Shown: in pieces, positions 11,301 to 21,713 of the stretch
Numbering within the stretch: the first letter of the stretch is position 1
Layout: every line of letters starts with the position of its first letter
NCBI GenBank assembly: GCA_022702705.1
Contig: CM040423.1
Coordinates: forward strand, 119,655,738-119,719,737
From: Papilionanthe hookeriana x Papilionanthe teres
Lineage: Eukaryota > Streptophyta > Magnoliopsida > Asparagales > Orchidaceae
DNA: 64,000 bases
Reading direction: 5' to 3'
Notes under the pieces: model-generated
The model's input: the letters and a program-made list of their open reading frames with translations, nothing else
Databases searched by the model: none
Told to the model about the DNA's origin: nothing
Program-made: the position numbers and the translations under genes

Positions 11301-12095
11301 AATGTCCGAGCCGAGCCAAAAGGTCGATAGGATCGAGCAACATTTATCAATCAAAGAACCCGAAGTGGCTAGAGAATTCTACCCAGCGGCCGCACTCGTA
11401 AGTCCCTACCGCCGAAGACCCTACTTTTGAAATCCCTACCGCCGAAGTCGATTCTTTTGGAGACACTTCGGCTGTACCGTAAGAACCTACTACCGAATTC
11501 GGAGACTCTATTTTCGGAGACCCTACCGCCGAATTCGAAGACCCTACCGCTTTACTCGTAACAACCCGTCGAAGTCCCACCCAATGCAGTATGAAAATAT
11601 CACGGGAGGTCACACCTCCCAATCCGGAGAGGGTGAGGAGGAGGACACCGTCATACCGCAGGTTGAAACCGATGTTCATGATCGGTCGATGTAAAGCACT
11701 ATCCATACCTAGCTTCGATGCAGAGGGTGAAGCGCCGACGGAGTCTGGGTGAAGAGGGTTGCGAGATCACCTTTCACATCCTTTCAATTCAAAAGAAGGA
11801 AGACGGTGAAGGATACAACGGACGAGCGTACCCCCTCACCAGAACAAAACCCCTCGCAAAAATATCTACATTAATCGAGAAGATTATTCAGAAACCAACG
11901 ATGAAGAGACACGACAAAGGGATGATGCACCGCTCCGGACACCCAGCCCCCCCTCACTCCGTGTCTTCGACCACTCCAACTCCACAGAAGTTGCACCCAA
12001 CGACCCGGGTACTTCGAAATCATTAGTGTTGTATCAACCGGAATTACCCGTGCCTCCCCCAATGGTATTTCTATAAATATTACTAAATCCATTTA
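11300..12095. other. MULE internal region, low-complexity proline/serine-type sequence
   Basis: Repeated CCTACCGCCGAA-type segments lie at 11402-11560, followed by basic and proline-rich coding-like sequence. This is the kind of linker found between DUF1985 and the protease in Ulp1-type MULE genes. Open frames occur on both strands (11347-11706 minus; 11718-12026 plus) without recognisable domains. Confidence 0.4.
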
Positions 12096-12098
12096 TAT

Positions 12099-13085
12099 AT
12101 GCTTCTATTTAAACATCATACATTAAAGTTGAGTTCATTTGTGCACAAAGAAGAAGAGTCGAGAGACATAGAAACGTATCCCGGTAGAAACCTTATCGCA
12201 GATGAGCAACGCGATGTAATCGAAAAGTTTTTGACAAATTATAAGAAGCCGTACGTGCACCAACTTTTATATAATGTTTTTCACATATCTTTAATACATA
12301 ACTGACATTAAATGGGGTTGATTTTAATGCAGGAGTGATATCATCATAAATCAACGCTTCTTGTTGTTAGATCGTGGGATGATGGACGACTTGATTTTTA
12401 ATGAGTTTATCGGTAATGATCATGTCGATGCCCTCGCCGCCATCTTGTACCAAATGAAGAGGATGCATCCCACCAAGTACCGTAAATACCTTTATGTTAC
12501 CCCATTATTTTCGGTTAATGCCCTTAGTTTAGTTTGTTCGACATATTAATGAATGCCATTAAAATTTTAACTAAATATCGTTTCCTACAGAGTTATCATA
12601 AAATGGATGGCGACCCTTATCAATTTCGTCACACATCACTCCCACACAAGTATCTAACTCGGATTTTATATTTTTTCCTATCAGTGCATAATTCTCATCG
12701 GTGTTGTTGGTTTGCGATCTAAAAAATAAAAAGTGGCGAATATACGATTCTCTACCCAAGGACATACACAAGGATATTTGCAAAGACTTTCGTGAGTATA
12801 TGGTGGACAAGTAATTTAATTTCGACTTGTGTAGATTAAATAAGTAATCGTTATATCGCACTTCGTAGATCAAACTATTTACAGAGCTTAACTAGCGAAT
12901 GCTTCAAGAATAGGAAACCCGCGCATGGGGTGTGGCTCACGTCAAAGGTATTCCCGCACGGACGAACGACATTGATCATGCAGCATGTTTGTCTCGCAAA
13001 TATATTGAAAGACTAACCCGTGCTACCCCGACCGATCGGAAGCGAGAGCGAACTCGGCAAGCCGAAATGCCTGCATCCGCGCTCA
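12099..13085 (+). pseudogene. Ulp1/C48-like SUMO-protease region carried by the MULE, broken
   Basis: Exon-like pieces on the plus strand: 12120-12250 (VHKEEESRDIETYPGRNLI), 12331-12485 with FIGNDHVDALAAILYQMKR, equivalent to the '(W)L.D.HIDA....I..R' block of plant Ulp1-like MULE proteins, and 12945-13030 with GIPARTNDIDHAACLSRKYIERLT, read against the C48 catalytic 'VP.Q.N..DCG.F..KY.E.L'. The active-site Cys position here reads His, and the Gln is Arg. Intron-like gaps and stops separate the pieces. C48 proteases cleave SUMO from proteins; this copy lacks the catalytic Cys and cannot be active. Confidence 0.6.
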
Positions 13086-13600
13086 ACTAGCATATGACCT
13101 CTCGCATGTGGTTTCCTTCGTTATTAAATACAATCGAAAAGAATTTGACGATTGATCGAAATCGGTTTATCGCTTTAAGTCTATCGTTGGTTGTCGATAC
13201 TATGTATGATGGTTGTTTTGATGGAAAATTCCAATGCTTCATTTCTTTTGTCATTTTTTTGGTGTATCGGAGAAATTATATCAATGTTCATTGTGCTCGA
13301 CTTGGATTTACAGCTTATTTGCAGCTTATTACGAGTGTATCGTATGAATCTTTACGTATTTATTACGCTTCTTCCAAATGAAGACCCAACTCCGAATAAA
13401 ATTAGAATAATACAAAAATACAACTAAAATAAAACAAGAGAGAGACGGGACTTTTAATGGTTCACAAGATACAACTCGAAAATACTACAATACATCTACA
13501 AGATCGTCTATTTATTTCTGGTGTATGTGGATGATATCGGCGTCGTATTCGGGTCAGTAGTGCCGATGAGTTGGAGGAACACGCGGAAAATTCCAATACA
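13086..13600. other. MULE internal sequence, no gene recognised
   Basis: Two overlapping plus-strand open frames (13094-13381, 13191-13427) have no domain and lie just past the protease-like region; they may be its decayed 3' end. Confidence 0.4.
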
Positions 13601-14060
13601 ACCGGCGTTGTCCGCGAATAAAACAAAGAATATTCCAATACAACCGCTTTACCTCCAATCATGGCCGAGCGCGGTTGTATCTAAGTAATATTCCCATCGT
13701 TTTTAGAGTGTATTATGTGTTATTAAATTTAAGTCGATTGTAATATTAAAATTTTAATAATTATGCAATCTTATCTAAAAATTATTTCGTTTCTTATAAA
13801 CTCTTAAGTATTACGTATGTAAATTTTATATATTACAAAAAACACTGAATACGGTGGACAGTATCTTCGAAACATTTTGCCGAATACAGCTGAGCGTAAA
13901 TTTAATAACACATAATACACTCTAAAAACGATCGAATACTACTTAGATACAACCGTGTTCCGCCATGTTTGGAGTTAAAGCAGCTTTATTGAATATTCCT
14001 CGTTTTATTCATGGACAACGCCGTCAGTATTGAATATTCGTCGTGTTCCTCCAACTCGTC
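13600..14060. repeat. Two diverged, inverted copies of the MULE internal repeat
   Basis: 13600-13830 is one copy in array orientation (CCAATACAACCGGCGTTGTCCGCGAATAAAAC, then GTATCTAAGTAATATTCCCATCG). 13900-14050 is the reverse orientation (CACTCTAAAAACGATCGAATA, TTAGATACAACCG, GAATATTCCTCGTTTTATTCATGGAC). Together they form a second, more decayed head-to-head arrangement like 8690-9186. Confidence 0.75.
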
Positions 14061-14219
14061 TTGCTTTGTTATCGAATAAGATCCAAAAAAGAGTTTTTTT
14101 ATATTAAATATTTATAATACATTTTTTTTATTAAATATACTTTTCGCATAAAGAAAAAAAGTGTATTTTTAAATTAAATTCCGCGCCACCGCCGAGAAAA
14201 GCTACGCACCTAATATCGC

Positions 14220-14620
14220 TCCAATGTCGACGAAATACAACCGGAAATGAAACGTCTCGAGTACTTTCGTCCTGAGGAAAGCTACGCATTTATATCGCTC
14301 CAATGCCTAGAAATACAACCGGAAACGAAACGTCTCGAGTACTTTGCCCGCTACGCATTTAATAACTCTCAAAAAATTTAAATTTCGAGGTTTTCGTAGT
14401 ATTGCGTTTTCTAATCGAGTAGAAAAGAACATTGAAGATACGATGGAATCGAAGACCAAAAAAAGAAGAAGGGGACTAGCAAGAAAATGGTCACCAACGA
14501 CGCTCGTCGAGGTAATAGTCTTAATCTACATTCGTTTTTTTATTGTGAGATAAAGATTCTTATACTTAAACTCCGAACACGATCGAAGTACAATCTGGAT
14601 AAGCCGCCATACAATCTTTC
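14220..14620 (+). pseudogene. Duplicated 5'-exon-like module, copy 2 (MULE cargo)
   Basis: Copy 2 of the module at 9440-9860. Here an ATG at 14442 opens a short, very basic peptide (MESKTKKRRRGLARKWS...) ending at TCGAG followed by GTAATA, a good plant donor site. It would be a nuclear-localisation-like first exon. The segment at 14221-14252 is itself repeated at 14305-14342 (ACAACCGGAAA.GAAACGTCTCGAGTACTTT). Which later exon it joins is unclear; the next open segment is 15398-15694. Confidence 0.45.
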
Positions 14621-15727
14621 CTCTTTTAGAAATAAACTCTTAATTTATTGCAATCTTTCCTCTTTTAGAAGCCTACTCTATAAGAAAGCTTTCCTCTTTT
14701 GGGTGATATCCGGATAAGCCGCCCTACAATTCAACTAGCTATATATTACATTGTTATTTTGTTGCAATTCTACATTAACCTTATAATTTTTGTCTTCATT
14801 TTCTAAACAACAAGGGAGCCGCGCATTTATTCACTTCCACCCGACCTTTCGGAGGATATATTGCTAAAAATGATCTCTCGTCTCTCCATCACCTATAAGA
14901 GATATTAGAAATTTTCGGAAAACGCGAGTATAATTTATTATGGAATTATCATTTTTACTAATTTGCCATACCTCTTTCAATCATGTAACTATGATATAAT
15001 CAATCAAAATATTGGTCTCTTTTTAGGTGCAAAAATTTCATGCAACATCTTCATCAAAAAGGGTAGGAAAATACATGGTCTTTCAAGATCGGGGCATGAA
15101 CCGGCACGACAAGCAAGGATATTTAAGATTTCTTCGTAGTTGTGGCCGATAGCGAAAATAAGAATGCTTCTCTTCTGCTCGGATTGGTAAGCGATAAATA
15201 TTTTTAAAATTTTAATAATACAATTCTCAATATTCATTTATACTTTATATATGTATTATAAAGAAATGTTCATCAAAGATAAATATCTCAATATTTTAGG
15301 AGGAGATGCGATTCAAGAAAGAATCGAGATCGGCTTACATTATCTCCCGATAACTGCAAGTCAAGGGCATCTTTTTTCCAAATATACCGCGGCTTAGTTG
15401 TTGCTACGTGAAGAGACATCTCGCGCGCATGGGATCGATCTTTTGAACGAGATATCGAATAAAGTACATCAGTTGTCGGAAAAGGTTTCAAGAATCTTCC
15501 ATACAATGAGTCGGAAAAATGTATCGTTCTACCATTTATTCATCGCAACAATTTGTTATGTGGACAACCAACTTTGGAAGCTCGATAATAGATGGCTAAG
15601 TGAAGACCTCGTGGAAAGAAGATTCTCAGCTGATCTTCGCAAATGGATGCATGAATATGTAATGTTTTTCAATATGAGTTTTTTATCAATATGATGTGTT
15701 GTAGGCTGAAATTGTAAACTTTTGATC
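14621..15727 (+). other. MULE internal region with an unrecognised open frame (15398-15694)
   Basis: 15398-15694 is open for 98 codons with a balanced, protein-like composition (LLREETSRAHGIDLLNEIS...) and charged helical character. It lies 0.8 kb after the basic exon at 14442. I recognise no family. It may be a further exon of the MULE-borne gene or captured host sequence. The short repeated motif TTTCCTCTTTT occurs three times at 14617-14700. Confidence 0.35.
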
Positions 15728-17950
15728 TAATCTAATCATGCCCTATCGTGGTTGTGTCCTAGTAATATTCCCATCGTTTTTAGAGTGCACTATCTAGTAT
15801 TAGAATTACGCAATTCGTAATATTAAAATTTTGATAATTATGCAATTTTATCTAAATATTATTTCCCTTATCAGTAAACTTTTAAGTATTACGTTAGTGT
15901 ATAAATCGTTTCAATTACAAAAGAAGACCGAACATGTTCGGACTTCTTCTTCCAAACCGTTTGCCGAATACAACTCAAAATATTCCCCGATATATACAAG
16001 ATAAAACCGAGATCAATGATAAATCGACGTGCGATTTTTCCGTGGTGTATCGGGATTATATCGCCGTCAGTATTTCGGTCGTAGTGCCGACGAGTCGGAG
16101 TAAAACGCGGAATATTCCAATACAACCGGCGTTGTTCAGAAATAAAACAAGGAATATTCCAATACAACCGCTTTACCTCCAATCATGAACGAGCGTGGTT
16201 GTATCCTAGTAATATTCCCATCGTTTTGAGAGTGTACTATTTGGTATTAGAATTACACAATTCGTAATATTAAAATTTTGACAATTATGCAATTTTATCT
16301 AAATATTATTTCCTTATCAGTAAACTTTTAAGTATTACGTTAGTGCACAATGTAACCGGAGATCGATGATATGATTTCGTGCGAGTTATCTCTCGCCGTA
16401 TCGGGATGATATCGGCGTTGTATTCGGGTCGTAGTGCCGACGAGTTGGAGTAAAACGCGGAATATTCCAATACAACCGGCGTTGTCCACGAATAAAACAA
16501 GGAATATTCCAATACAACGGCTTTCTACCAAATCATGCTCGCCATGGCCAGTATCTAAGTAATATTCCGATCGTTTTTAGAGTGTATTATATGTTATTAA
16601 ATTTAAGCCGATTGTGATTTTAAAATTATAACAATTGTTTAACTTTATCTAAAAATTATTTCCTGATTATAAACTTTTAAGTATTACGTAAATATGTAAA
16701 TTTTTTTCAATTACAAAAAAAAGACTCAACACGTCGGATCGTTTCTTCGAAATAAGCCATTGACATACATCTCAAAAATTCTCTCGATATTTTCACAATG
16801 TAACCTGAGATCGCTGATGATCTTCGTGCGAGTTATCTCCGCCGTATCGGGATGATATCGGCGTCAGTATTGGGGTCGTAGTGCCGACGAGTCGGAGTAA
16901 AACACGGAATATTCCAATACAACGAGCGTTGTCCACGAATAAAACAAGGAATATTCCAATACAACGGCTTTCTACCCAATCATGCCTCGCTGCGTTAGTA
17001 TCTAAGTAATATTCCGATCGTTTTTAGAGTGTATTATATGTTATTAAATTTAAGCTCGATTGTGATTTTAAAATTATAACAATTGTTTAACTTTATCTAA
17101 AAATTATTTCCTGATTATAAACTTTTAAGTATTACGTAAGTATGTAAATTTTTTTCAATTACAAAAAAAAGACTCAACACGTTGGATCGTTTCTTCGAAA
17201 CGAGTCATCAAATACAACTCAAAAAATTCTCTCGATATTTTCACAATGTAACCTGGAGATCGCTGATAGATCTTCGTGCGAGTTATCTCCTGCCGTATCG
17301 GGATGATATCGGCGTTGTATTCGGGTCGTAAGGCCGACGAGTTGGAGTAAAACACGGAATATTCCAATACAACCGGCGTTGTCCACGAATAAAACAAGGA
17401 ATATTCCAATACAACGGCTTTCTACCCAATCATGCCTCAGCATGGTCGTATCTAAGTAATATTCCGATCGTTTTTAGAGTGTATTATATGTTATTAAATT
17501 TAAGTCGATCGTGATTTTAAAATTATAACAATTGTTTAATTTTATCTAAAAATTATTTCGATTATAAACTTTTAAGTATTACGTAAGTATGTAAATTTTT
17601 TTCAATTACAAAAAAAAGACTCAACACGTCGGATCGTTTCTTCGAAATGCATTTGCGAATACAAACTCAAAAAATTCCCCGATATTTTCACAATGTAACC
17701 TGGAGATCGCTGATAGATCTTCGTGCGAGTTATCTCTCGCCGTATCGGGATGATATCGGCGTTGTATTCGGTCGTAAGTGCCGACGAGTCGGAGTAAAAC
17801 GCGGAATATTCCAATACAACCGGCGTTGTCCACGAATAAAACAAGGAATATTCCAATACAACGGCTTTCTACCCAATCATGCCTCAACATGGTCAGTATC
17901 TAAGTAATATTACGATGGTTTTTCGATCGTATTATCTCGTGATTAATACA
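15728..17950. repeat. Tandem array of ~448-bp units inside the MULE
   Basis: The landmark GTATCTAAG/GTATCCTAG followed by TAATATTCC recurs at about 15755, 16201, 16551, 16998, 17448 and 17896. The last three intervals are 447, 450 and 448 bp with near-identical units; earlier ones are more diverged and of uneven spacing. Each unit has two copies of GGAATATTCCAATACAAC about 60 bp apart, a GTATCGGGATGATATCGGCG block, and a 3' stretch ATTACGTAAGTATGTAAATTTTTTT. Minus-strand open frames of 84-89 codons recur once per unit because the units are copies; they show no protein domain. Confidence 0.9.
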
Positions 17951-18450
17951 ATGCAACAAATCGGGGATAAAAAACACAACTTAAAGGGTAAAACACAAGG
18001 AGACCAAAAAAGGTAACCGAATAAATCAACCATAAGCAATCGTCTCGTCATTCAATAAAATCAAAAACTATGTTTAAACAAATTATCCTATATGTTCATT
18101 AGCATCGCAGAACAATTCTTTAGCAGCTTAGAATTCATCGTCCCGCATTCATTAAGCATGCTTGTGTATGTCTCTCGTCCGTTGTGATGGAGGCAGTTCC
18201 TGAGTAATATGAATAAAAAAATCAGTAAACATCACGTATCGAATAGTAAATAAATAATTTCGTCCACATTATAATTTACCCGACTTAAGGGAGCCGACGT
18301 TCCAAACCAGCTTGCCTCGTTTTGGAAAACTCAGTAGCATCACTTGACCGGCATCTTTATCCGTTCCTACATAAAATTCGACACTTTATGATCGGAGACA
18401 AGATAAGTTTTAGAAATAAAAAATATTTCAACAAACTAAACTTACTTTTT
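17951..18450. other. MULE sequence between the array and the transposase 3' end
   Basis: AT-rich. It probably contains the terminator and 3' flank of the minus-strand transposase. No ORF is recognised. Confidence 0.4.
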
Positions 18451-20590
18451 CTTTTCATATTTTTTTCCCAATATCCTTTTAATGTTGAATTAGATATCCC
18501 TTTAGACGCACCTTTATCGGGTCATTCGCATTTCTCTCTTTACATGTGGTCTTCTTCTTAGTTGTTTTTGCCTTTTGTCGGGTTCTCTCCCATGTAATAT
18601 TTTATCAAGGCCAAGTGTTAGTTTGTTTAGTGTATCTAAGACAAACTTCTCAAGCAACTTCATGGCCTTGCGTTCTCGTACTTATCCGTTACGCTAATTT
18701 ATGAACATGTGTGCGATATATAAGACCACTCGAGACGATCGGCAACATTCGAGACCCCTTAAGATGTTGATATTCCAAACTTTTGTATATGTCCCTTTTC
18801 GCATGTGTACACCATCGAAGTAATATGTGTTTCTCGTAAATTTTGTACACGTTATCATGCCGAAGAACCCTTAGAGCGCGAGCACACAAGTAACCCCATC
18901 ATTTCAAATTTTTTACAATCGCACGCGATATCCAAATTAGCTCCGTCTAGTTTCACAATCCAAGCATTTGTCCGTGTCTCTATTATCGAAGGTTCTTATG
19001 TGAAATTCTGAATCATTGTCGGCAAATCCTTCCAAAGCAAGTCCACCCAAACCATGAAGAAACTCGACTCAAACTTCGAGTATAAATTCCGCGTGTAAAG
19101 TAAAGCAACTCGTCTCGTAACGTGGCTGCATTTTACTCGCAGTGACAATAACAGATTGCTCGCATCGGAAATCCTCATCCTTCTCATTTCTTCGCCAAGT
19201 TTTAGCAATATGTTCAAGGGCCGTAAAACATTCGATTACCGTGCTTATTGGCTCGTCGAAACTATGACGGATGTTATTAGTCGACTCACTCCTCTCGCGT
19301 AGATAGGATCCCCATTCCGAAAATGTCTTTATTGAATGTTGTTGACCAACGATGCCTTATATTATACAATTCATCCAACCATACATTTTCCTGAAGTTCT
19401 CCTATCTCAATCATTTCGGCCCAAGTTTCTTCGAATTCAGCTTTTGAGTCACATCTACGCATGCATTTAAAAAAGAGATCGTGTACTATCTTGTTTTTCC
19501 CGTAACCACAATGCACTTTTCAAGATAATTTTTCGTATATATGCCATCGACATAATCTATGTCTCAGTGTGCGGCAAGCACTCTTGGATCGCTCTACTCA
19601 TCGCTTGATTTTGGTCGCTGAATATTGTGATCGGGTGCTTGTTATTCATTATACGTGATAAGGGCTTTGAATAACCACTCGAAGGACTCGATCGTTTCAT
19701 CCGACAAAAGCCAACCGCAAAAAGCACATTCTCGCCAATGGTTGTTCACACCGACAATCCGCGCACAACATAGGTTGTATTTATTCAGTCTATAGCTTGT
19801 GTCAAATATTATGACATCACCAAAGAAATCATAATCGAGTCTGGACATCCCATCACTCCATAAGAAATTCAACAAACTGCCTGACTCATCAATTTGGACG
19901 TCCCACGCAAACATTGGATCCTCGGCTCGTCGTGCGAGTGAATAATAGTAGTAAGGAATTAGCATCCCCAAGTTCAATGTGTAATCTTCTCTCTCTTGTA
20001 AGAGATTATATGCATCCCTCTTCGTACGATCTAGGTTCTCCACTCCACCAACTTCCGTGGCTAGGAAGCTAAACGCATCGAGTGGTTCTAATCCTCGCTT
20101 TTGACATCGATCCGAGGACGTCCGCACCGATGTCACTCATCTTTCCGCTCGAACGCAATAGGTGAGTGTCGCCAACATTCGCCAACGGATGGTTATGACT
20201 TTCTATGAATTTCTTTACCGACCGGCTCCTCGGACATCAACGGCATATCGGATCATGGCAGACAACCGATCCTCGTATCCGCTCGCTCGTACCTCACCGA
20301 TACATCGTCCTTCAATTCTCTCTTCATACCAGCCCTTACCACAAACAAACTCCCTCGTCTCGATCCTCCTCGAATTCGGCCAATAACCAAAGTGGTCCTT
20401 TCGCACAAGAAATCCAACAATGTGTGCATAGGCACAATATTTTTCATGTGCCGCCTTCTCATCATCGATAACGACTTAAGCAATATGTTTACCAATGGAT
20501 CATCGGAAGCACTCGTCTCTCTCGGCATCTCGCAATCGAATCGGGATTCGAATGTCGGTATCACTATACTTAACAACCGATAATACAAAA
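18450..20590 (-). pseudogene. FAR1/FHY3-like MULE transposase (Jittery type), broken by frame changes
   Basis: The transposase would cut and join the element ends. Domains in minus-strand order: FAR1 DNA-binding region (20406-20215, with REFVCGKGW...AMIRY); catalytic core (20136-19642) with IIFDTSYRLNKYNL carrying the first catalytic Asp and the GVNNHW and ESFEWLFKAL motifs; then, in another frame, HPITIFSDQNQAMSRAI (about 19650-19590) with the second acidic position; CMRRCDSKAEFEETWAEMI...NVWLDELYNIRHRW (19516-19286); and the SWIM-like region near 18950-18690 (VLRHDNVYKIYEKHILLRW). 18580-18480 reads NDPIKVRLKG, like FAR1-family C-termini. At least four frame changes are needed to link these, so no single protein is encoded as written. 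Some breaks could be sequence errors (see findings). Confidence 0.85.
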
Positions 20591-20683
20591 ATCATATCAT
20601 GATAAGACCACAAGTAACACCATAATAATAAATATAAAAGCATTGGTGTTTTCCGGGTTTATCACTAATAATACACCCAAACT

Positions 20684-21250
20684 AAGTAGAAGTACTGCCT
20701 TCAAATTACCTAAATAAAACCACAACGAAATCTGAAGCAAAGTTACTCTTAAGATACTGCCTGAATACCACCACAAAATTACCAAATTAACACCACGTAC
20801 CGCTGAAAAAAATACTTAACAAGTATACTTTTCTGAAACTACATGAATACACCTATAATATTACCAAAATACCACCATGTCTCACTATAAAAGAAAAATT
20901 GACATTACTCTTTTGAAAATACGGGCATACTAGCGTAATAAAACAATAAATAGAACAAATGAAACGCATCCTCCACCAAACTACTAGAATGCTACCTTCA
21001 AATTGCACGAAATCGAAGCAAACTTAAGTTACTCTTAAGAAACTATCTGAATACCACGACAAAATTACCAAAATAACACCACATACCGCTGAAAGAAGAC
21101 TTGACAAATATACTTTCCTGACACTACCTGAATACACCTATAATATTACCCAAAAAATACCATGGTTCTTTAAGAAAAATAACTTGACGTTGCTCTTCCG
21201 AATCTACGGGCATACTACCTTAATAAAACTTAAAAACAAGTAAACCGTAA
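20684..21250. repeat. Two-copy tandem repeat, ~286 bp, in the MULE right subterminal region
   Basis: GTTACTCTTAAGA.ACT..CTGAATACCAC begins at 20742 and again at 21028. The flanking blocks CCTTCAAATT and ACCTATAATATTACC also recur at about the same spacing. Non-coding, AT-rich. Confidence 0.8.
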
Positions 21251-21417
21251 CTAAACATCGCATACAATAAAATTTACCAACCCGAGGGATTTGTTCGTCG
21301 CATGACTAAACTAAGTCGAGAATCTTGTTCGTCCAATATATTTTGAGATTCGAACTCAATGTCGACTTGATCGGTGGTTTTTTGTGCGAACGGTAGCATT
21401 CTTTAGCTTTAGGTTAG

Positions 21418-21704
21418 AATCAAATTTCAGCTCCTCGACTCCACGACAAGGTATGCCGGAGAAAACCCTAAGTCTCCGCATCCTAAAGATAATGGAGACA
21501 AAAAATACCTTTATCCTTTGGCGGGGAAAAAAAACGGTAAAAATTTTATGCTTTTCTGCTCGGGTCGGGTCGGGTCGGCAGAATGAAGATAAATAAGCCT
21601 TTTTTTTCAAACGTGCCATGGTGGGGTCCAGAAATCCACGTGACGCGTTTTTACAGGCTACCGGACGCATCGCTGCGTACGCGATCCGGACCGAATAAAA
21701 ATTC
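21418..21704. repeat. Right terminal inverted repeat of MULE
   Basis: Reverse complement of 6806-7095 with substitutions and small indels. The outer end AATAAAAATTC is followed directly by the 9-bp duplication. Confidence 0.92.
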
Positions 21705-21713
21705 CTCGTGAAT
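21705..21713. repeat. 9-bp target site duplication of the MULE, right
   Basis: CTCGTGAAT, identical to 6797-6805. Confidence 0.93.

Larger units (their letters stand above)
6806..21704. mobile_element. Giant Mutator-like element (MULE), 14.9 kb, FAR1-type transposase plus Ulp1-like region
   Basis: Bounded by ~290-bp inverted repeats (6806-7095 and 21418-21704, both outer ends GAATTTTTATTCGGTCCGGA) and a perfect 9-bp duplication CTCGTGAAT outside them. It encodes a FAR1/FHY3-like (Jittery type) transposase on the minus strand near the right end, and a plus-strand region resembling DUF1985 plus an Ulp1/C48 protease, the gene set of the KAONASHI/CUMULE-type MULEs. Coding parts are broken by stops and frame changes. 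The interior is filled with diverged repeats (foldback 8690-9186, array 15728-17950, duplicated modules 9440/14220, 286-bp tandem). The perfect target duplication and well-preserved ends suggest it moved comparatively recently, or that its ends are conserved for trans-mobilisation. Confidence 0.92.

Noticed and set aside
17155..17856. Recurrent minus-strand frames (MEYSLFYSWTTPVVLEYS...) considered as a small gene family
   Set aside because: They recur because the array units are copies; each crosses the palindromic GGAATATTCC motifs and has no domain.
15728..17950. Regular repeats with 'spacers', considered as a CRISPR-like array
   Set aside because: The unit is ~448 bp and continuous, in a plant transposon; no short direct repeats with unique spacers.
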